A program made the position numbers and the translations under genes. A stretch of DNA of 9,831 nucleotides from an uncultured Pyrinomonas sp. (GTDB taxonomy: Bacteria; Acidobacteriota; Blastocatellia; Pyrinomonadales; Pyrinomonadaceae), in contig CAKZOF010000417.1 of NCBI GenBank assembly GCA_937135995.1, forward strand, positions 1-9,831, in the 5' to 3' direction. The notes beneath the pieces are model-generated. The model worked only from the letters and a program-made list of their open reading frames with translations. It was not told the origin of the DNA and ran no database searches. Positions 7,270-9,831 of the stretch are shown here, one piece after another (the stretch's first letter is position 1; every line of letters starts with the position of its first letter).

Positions 7270-7344
7270 CTAGTCAACCGCGAACCTTTGGCGAGCGCTA
7301 AGCCCGACGCCCGGCAGTTCTGGTATTCCTGTCGGGCAGCTCAT
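7270..7344 (-). CDS. Possible 24-residue small ORF between glutaredoxin and kinase
   Basis: ATG at 7344, preceded by AAAGAGG with 6 nt spacing, opens a frame MSCPTGIPELPGVGLSARQ... of 24 residues ending at TAG (7270-7272). The length and lack of recognisable homology make this weak; the ribosome site and position in an otherwise empty 212-bp spacer are the only support. It overlaps the inverted repeat at 7302-7337. It could be a leader peptide or a chance ORF. Confidence 0.2.
   Translation of the reverse strand: MSCPTGIPELPGVGLSARQRFAVD
7302..7337. repeat. 7-bp inverted repeat in the glutaredoxin-kinase spacer
   Basis: GCCCGAC (7302-7308) pairs with GTCGGGC (7331-7337) across 22 nt. Together with the hairpin at 7361-7379, which has the related arms GCCGAC/GTCGGC, it gives this spacer two similar stem-loops. 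The function is unknown. Confidence 0.3.
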
Positions 7345-7360
7345 CGTGAACCTCTTTGCG

Positions 7361-7379
7361 AGCCGACACACGGTCGGCT
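7361..7379 (-). terminator. Hairpin just after the glutaredoxin stop codon
   Basis: AGCCGAC (7361-7367) and GTCGGCT (7373-7379) form a perfect 7-bp stem with a 5-nt loop, beginning 15 nt past the glutaredoxin TGA in the direction of transcription. No T-run follows, so it may act as a weak or Rho-dependent terminator or protect the 3' end. It could separate glutaredoxin expression from that of the kinase. Confidence 0.4.
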
Positions 7380-7394
7380 TCAATCATGCACCGT

Positions 7395-7616
7395 TCAACC
7401 GCGCGGCGGGTTGCCCCACCCGGAACCGACGTAAACACCATCTTGGACGATGCACGGCACGGTCGGATCGCCGCCCGAAAACCGCAGCATCTCGGCACGA
7501 CGCGCACGGTCGTTCTGCGCGTCGTACTCGATGAACTCGATCCCCTTGGAATTGTAGTACTCTTTCGCCTGCTGGCAATACGGACAACCGGGCTTGGTGT
7601 AGATGACCAGCGCCAC
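7395..7616 (-). CDS. Short glutaredoxin-like protein, CPYC active site
   Basis: A 73-residue glutaredoxin-fold protein: MALVIYTKPGCPYCQQAKEY gives the first strand and the CPYC site (C11, C14), and PTVP (P54) is the cis-Pro loop. CPYC is the dithiol glutaredoxin motif; such proteins reduce disulfides or mixed disulfides in the cytoplasm. An extra Cys55 directly follows the cis-Pro, and the usual GG glutathione-binding turn is replaced by VGSGWGNPPRG, so glutathione may not be its partner. The start codon is GTG (7614-7616, read on the minus strand). It is fixed by an AAGGAGGTGA site (complement of 7623-7632), a near-perfect match to the 16S anti-SD end, 6 nt away. It is divergent from the flavoprotein gene 132 bp away and is followed, on the same strand, by the kinase gene 212 bp downstream. 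Confidence 0.92.
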   Translation of the reverse strand: MALVIYTKPGCPYCQQAKEYYNSKGIEFIEYDAQNDRARRAEMLRFSGGDPTVPCIVQDGVYVGSGWGNPPRG

Positions 7617-7622
7617 TTTCTC

Positions 7623-7632
7623 TCACCTCCTT
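7623..7632 (-). promoter_or_regulatory. Near-perfect Shine-Dalgarno site of the glutaredoxin gene
   Basis: AAGGAGGTGA on the minus strand, 6 nt before the GTG start. It fixes the non-ATG start and predicts strong translation. Confidence 0.85.
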
Positions 7633-7647
7633 CGCATCGAAGCCTCA

Positions 7648-7676
7648 AGTTTAGCAGCGCCCGGCGCAGTTTGCAC
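7648..7676 (-). promoter_or_regulatory. Candidate sigma70-type promoter for the glutaredoxin gene
   Basis: Read on the minus strand, GTGCAA (7671-7676) and TAAACT (7648-7653) are separated by 17 bp, and TGC directly before the -10 gives an extended -10. The -35 match is poor (3 of 6). A transcript from here would have a leader of about 25 nt containing the strong ribosome site, which fits well. Confidence 0.35.
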
Positions 7677-7748
7677 CTCGGCGCTCGCGCTTTCGCCCCC
7701 ATTCGTGGTAATTGAAGAGCAGCGATCAAGTCGCACTCGAGATCGATC

Positions 7749-8660
7749 ATGCAACACGAAGTGATTATCCTTGGAGCCGGTCCAGCCGGACTCTCCACCG
7801 CTCTCTGGTGCGCCGATCTCGGCATCGCGGCGGTCGTCTTCGAGCGCCGCGCTGAAGTCGGCGGCCAACTGCTCTGGGTCAACAACCCCGTGCACAATCA
7901 TCTCGGCGTGCGTGCCGCTAACGGGCGCGAGTTGCGCGACCTGTTCGTCGCGCATGCGAGCGCGTTTCGGCTCGACATCCGCACGGCGAGTCTCATCGGC
8001 AGCGTCGAACTGGCGAACAAAAGCGTCGCGCTCGAAAACGGCGAAGTGCACCGCGCGCGTTTCATCGTCATCGCGATGGGGCTTCGCCGCCGCCAACTCG
8101 GCATTCCGGGCGAGCATGAATTCGAAGGGCGCGGCGTCTTCGCGTCGGCGACCGCCGATCTCGAATCCTTCCGGGGCAAGCGCGTCTGCATCGTCGGCGG
8201 CGGCGACGGCGCGGTGGAGAACGCGCTCATGCTCGCGGCAGTGGGCGCGCACGTCACCATTGTGCACCGGCGATCGACGCTGAGCGCGCGCCGTCAGTTC
8301 CTCGAACGCTTGCGCCGCGAAGGAGCGCGCATTCAGCTCATCACCGAAGCCGAACCGCGCCGCATCTACGGCAACGAGGTGGTCGCCGGACTGGAGATCG
8401 AACGCCATGGGAAGCGCGACGCCGTCGAGACGGATGCCGTTTTGATCCGCATCGGGTTCGAGCCGAATTCGGAACTGTTTCGCGCCGCGCTCGACACGGA
8501 CGCGCGCGGCTACATTCGCGTCAACCGCGAGCTTGAAACGAGCATCGGCGACGTTTTCGCCGTGGGCGACATCAGCAATCCGCTCGCGCCGACGGTAAGC
8601 AGCGCCGTCGGCGACGGAGCTACGGCGGCCAAGGTGATCGCCTCGCGCATTCGCGCCTAG
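7749..8660 (+). CDS. Thioredoxin-reductase-like flavoprotein lacking the catalytic CxxC
   Basis: A 303-residue protein with the full TrxB-like layout: FAD-binding GAGPAG (9-14), the EVGGQLLWV segment, a second nucleotide-binding site VGGGDGAVENA (149-159), VHRRSTLSARR (172-182), whose Arg residues favour NADPH as in TrxB, and the C-terminal FAD motif VFAVGDISNP (269-278). The segment GRGVFASATADLESFRGK aligns without gaps to GRGV-(S/Y)-CATCDG of thioredoxin reductases, so both redox cysteines are replaced: S133-A-T-A136 for CATC. It therefore cannot pass electrons to thioredoxin in the usual way. Related CxxC-less flavoproteins act as ferredoxin-NADP reductases or bacillithiol-disulfide (YpdA/Bdr) reductases. 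The divergent glutaredoxin suggests a possible partner, which is inference. ATG 7749 opens directly on the FAD strand (QHEVIILGAG); no good ribosome site was found. Confidence 0.9.
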   Translation: MQHEVIILGAGPAGLSTALWCADLGIAAVVFERRAEVGGQLLWVNNPVHNHLGVRAANGRELRDLFVAHASAFRLDIRTASLIGSVELANKSVALENGEVHRARFIVIAMGLRRRQLGIPGEHEFEGRGVFASATADLESFRGKRVCIVGGGDGAVENALMLAAVGAHVTIVHRRSTLSARRQFLERLRREGARIQLITEAEPRRIYGNEVVAGLEIERHGKRDAVETDAVLIRIGFEPNSELFRAALDTDARGYIRVNRELETSIGDVFAVGDISNPLAPTVSSAVGDGATAAKVIASRIRA

Positions 8661-8672
8661 CCCACGCCCCTC

Positions 8673-8717
8673 TCCGGCGTGTGCTGCGGCTCGCGGCGCG
8701 CCGGAAGGCTTCGCCTT
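8673..8717. terminator. Two small hairpins between convergent genes
   Basis: TCCGGCG (8673-8679) pairs with CGCCGGA (8699-8705), and AAGGC (8705-8709) pairs with GCCTT (8713-8717) around TTC. They fill most of the 64-bp gap between the convergent flavoprotein and 123-residue genes, where a terminator is expected. T-runs are absent, so the call is tentative. Confidence 0.3.
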
Positions 8718-8724
8718 GCACCGC

Positions 8725-9096
8725 CTACGCGCGGGACGAGCGGCGACCATCGCTTTCGACGCGCGCCCTTTTGTCGGCGCAACGCGCGCGCAGTTCGTTT
8801 TCTAGTTCGCGCCGGCGTTCATGCCTTTGCTCCTCGGGGTCGTCTGTATGAAAGGCTTCGAACAGCGCGTAAGGGGTCTCCGAAACCAGCCGCAGTTCCC
8901 ACGCTTCGACGTCGCGGCGCGCGCGCCGCGAAAACCACATCGCATCGAGCGCAAACTCACGCACGGGAACGCCTTCCAACAAATCCTCCGTCAACTGGGC
9001 GCGCGTCTCCGGCGTCGCCAAAATCTCCCGCACTTGCCAGCCATGCTTGCGGTACGTCTCCAGCGTCCGCCGAAAAAGTTCCAACCGATCTGCCAT
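8725..9096 (-). CDS. Unrecognised 123-residue charged protein
   Basis: I do not recognise a family. The protein is soluble, without a signal peptide or membrane segment. The N-terminal half looks helical (RLELFRRTLETYRKHGWQV, then AQLTEDLLEGVPVREFAL). A middle segment with strand-like WELRLVSETPYALFEAF follows. The C-terminal third is very charged and Arg/Glu-rich (HERRRELENELRARC), probably a long helix or short coiled coil ending in a disordered basic tail. Ordered codon use and a clear AGGGAG site (complement of 9112-9117, about 13 nt before the ATG, somewhat long) support a real gene. It is convergent with the flavoprotein gene and divergent from the gene at the right edge, with which it shares the 9097-9213 spacer. 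No function is proposed. Confidence 0.75.
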   Translation of the reverse strand: MADRLELFRRTLETYRKHGWQVREILATPETRAQLTEDLLEGVPVREFALDAMWFSRRARRDVEAWELRLVSETPYALFEAFHTDDPEEQRHERRRELENELRARCADKRARVESDGRRSSRA

Positions 9097-9177
9097 GATG
9101 TGCGATTTTCTCCCTGTCGGCGCGATTCAGCAATCGAAACAAAGGCGCTTCGAACAACACGTGCCTGCAAGATGGCG

Positions 9178-9206
9178 TTGACCTCGGCCCCGGCTCTACC
9201 TATCAT
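9178..9206 (+). promoter_or_regulatory. Strong sigma70-like promoter overlapping the start of the last gene
   Basis: TTGACC (9178-9183) and TATCAT (9201-9206), each 5 of 6 to consensus, are separated by an ideal 17 bp. Predicted transcription begins near 9213-9214, exactly at an in-frame GTG. This is the best promoter match I found in the window. Confidence 0.55.
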
Positions 9207-9831
9207 GCTGTTTGTGACGGAGTCTGCAGACAAACCCGCCAGCGAGCAGCGAGCGTCTTGCGCCAACCTTGCCGACAACGATGTCGCTCCCTTTTTTCTC
9301 GCCGTCGAGCAAGCTCTCGGTCGTCGTGGATTGAAATTGCGCGAGGGATGTCCGCCAGCTGATCCGGTGGCGCGGCGCGCGCTGGAAGAATATGGCGCGA
9401 TCTACGTCGCCAGCGAAGAGGTTGCCGTGCCCTCTTGCGTGATCTTCCGTGATGAAGCCGAAGTTGAGGAGTTTCAGAACCGCGCCGGGTGGCGAACAGT
9501 GCGGTTCGGCGACGTACCCGTCACCTTGCAACCAGCGGCGATGGAGGCACTGCTTGCGGCGCGCGCGGCGCTGCGCCAAGAAGGGTTGGCGATCACGCCT
9601 CGTGGCGGCGTCGAAGCTTCGCGCCGGACGTACGCCGACACGGTGCGCCTGTGGCAATCGCGCGTTGCGCGCGCTTTGCAACACTGGACCGGCGAAGGGC
9701 GTCTTGCGCCCGACGAGGCTGCGCGTATCGCCGCACTGGCCCTGCACGAACAGGTCGCGCGCGTTCTCGACTGCGAAACGCACGGCCTTTTCTTCAGCCA
9801 ATGTTTCACCAAAACGATCGCGCGCTCGGTC
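9205..9831 (+). CDS. Unrecognised protein, 5' part only, runs off the window
   Basis: An open frame of 209 codons without a stop to the right edge. The visible part appears soluble, with mixed strands and helices: PFFLAVEQALGRRGLKLREG, YGAIYVASEEVAVPSCVIF, then a helical region (TYADTVRLWQSRVARALQHW; DEAARIAALALHEQVARVLD) ending in ETHGLFFSQCFTKTIARSV. The end reminds me of proteins continuing into a VanY/M15-like D-Ala-D-Ala carboxypeptidase motif, but this rests on memory and the deciding residues are outside the window. The start is uncertain. ATG 9205 lies inside a strong -10 box; GTG 9214 fits a leaderless transcript from that promoter; ATG 9172 and GTG 9100 are in frame upstream but lack ribosome sites. 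No signal peptide is evident with any start at or after 9205. Confidence 0.7.
   Translation, partial: MLFVTESADKPASEQRASCANLADNDVAPFFLAVEQALGRRGLKLREGCPPADPVARRALEEYGAIYVASEEVAVPSCVIFRDEAEVEEFQNRAGWRTVRFGDVPVTLQPAAMEALLAARAALRQEGLAITPRGGVEASRRTYADTVRLWQSRVARALQHWTGEGRLAPDEAARIAALALHEQVARVLDCETHGLFFSQCFTKTIARSV

Noticed and set aside
7298..7387. A 29-codon frame (MIEADRVSARKEV...) just after the glutaredoxin stop
   Set aside because: No ribosome site and overlap with the stem-loop; judged a chance ORF.
6604..7434. Plus-strand open frame (276 codons) opposite the kinase N-terminus
   Set aside because: Overlaps the intact kinase catalytic motifs and lacks recognisable domains.
7384..7626. ATG-initiated minus-strand frame overlapping the glutaredoxin gene
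   Set aside because: Its ATG lies within the ribosome site of the GTG-initiated frame, which alone encodes CPYC and the cis-Pro loop.
7623..8750. Minus-strand open frame (375 codons) opposite the flavoprotein gene
   Set aside because: The plus strand encodes complete FAD and NADPH motifs; the antisense product is Arg/Ala-rich without a family.

Overview
This GC-rich window (roughly 60% G+C by eye) comes from a bacterial chromosome. The gene content points to the Acidobacteriota, perhaps a Blastocatellia-type lineage: a large Ser/Thr kinase with TPRs, several TlpA-type redoxins and a CcdA-TlpA fusion. This placement is inference from gene content, not from a marker gene. I see no rRNA, tRNA, CRISPR array, transposase or phage gene. 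No gene-free stretch exceeds about 215 bases.

Layout. Bases 2-965 (+): the 3' end of a TlpA/ResA-like thioredoxin gene, then a small two-helix PepSY-associated membrane protein. Bases 966-1180: a hairpin-rich spacer. Bases 1181-3266 (+): a CcdA-TlpA fusion, then a predicted lipoprotein redoxin whose CxxC has lost its second cysteine. Bases 3443-7616 (-), in transcription order: a short glutaredoxin with a GTG start, a soluble kinase with a TolB-N/FlgO-like domain and TPRs, a PPP-family phosphatase overlapping the kinase by ATGA, and a Bcp-type peroxiredoxin. Bases 7749-8660 (+), divergent from the glutaredoxin: a thioredoxin-reductase-like flavoprotein in which the catalytic CATC is SATA. Bases 8725-9096 (-): an unrecognised 123-residue protein. 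Bases 9205-9831 (+): an unrecognised gene running off the window, with a strong sigma70-like promoter lying on top of its annotated start.

How the genes fit together. Six of the ten genes are thioredoxin-fold or thioredoxin-reductase-like, so the window looks like a thiol-redox neighbourhood. CcdA would carry electrons across the membrane to its own periplasmic TlpA domain and possibly to neighbouring exported redoxins. Bcp, glutaredoxin and the flavoprotein would act in the cytoplasm. A kinase and its opposing phosphatase, translationally coupled, sit between the glutaredoxin and peroxiredoxin genes, so phospho-signalling may be linked to peroxide or thiol stress. The most unusual points are the two redox proteins missing catalytic cysteines, the kinase/phosphatase/peroxiredoxin arrangement, and the probable leaderless GTG start at 9214.
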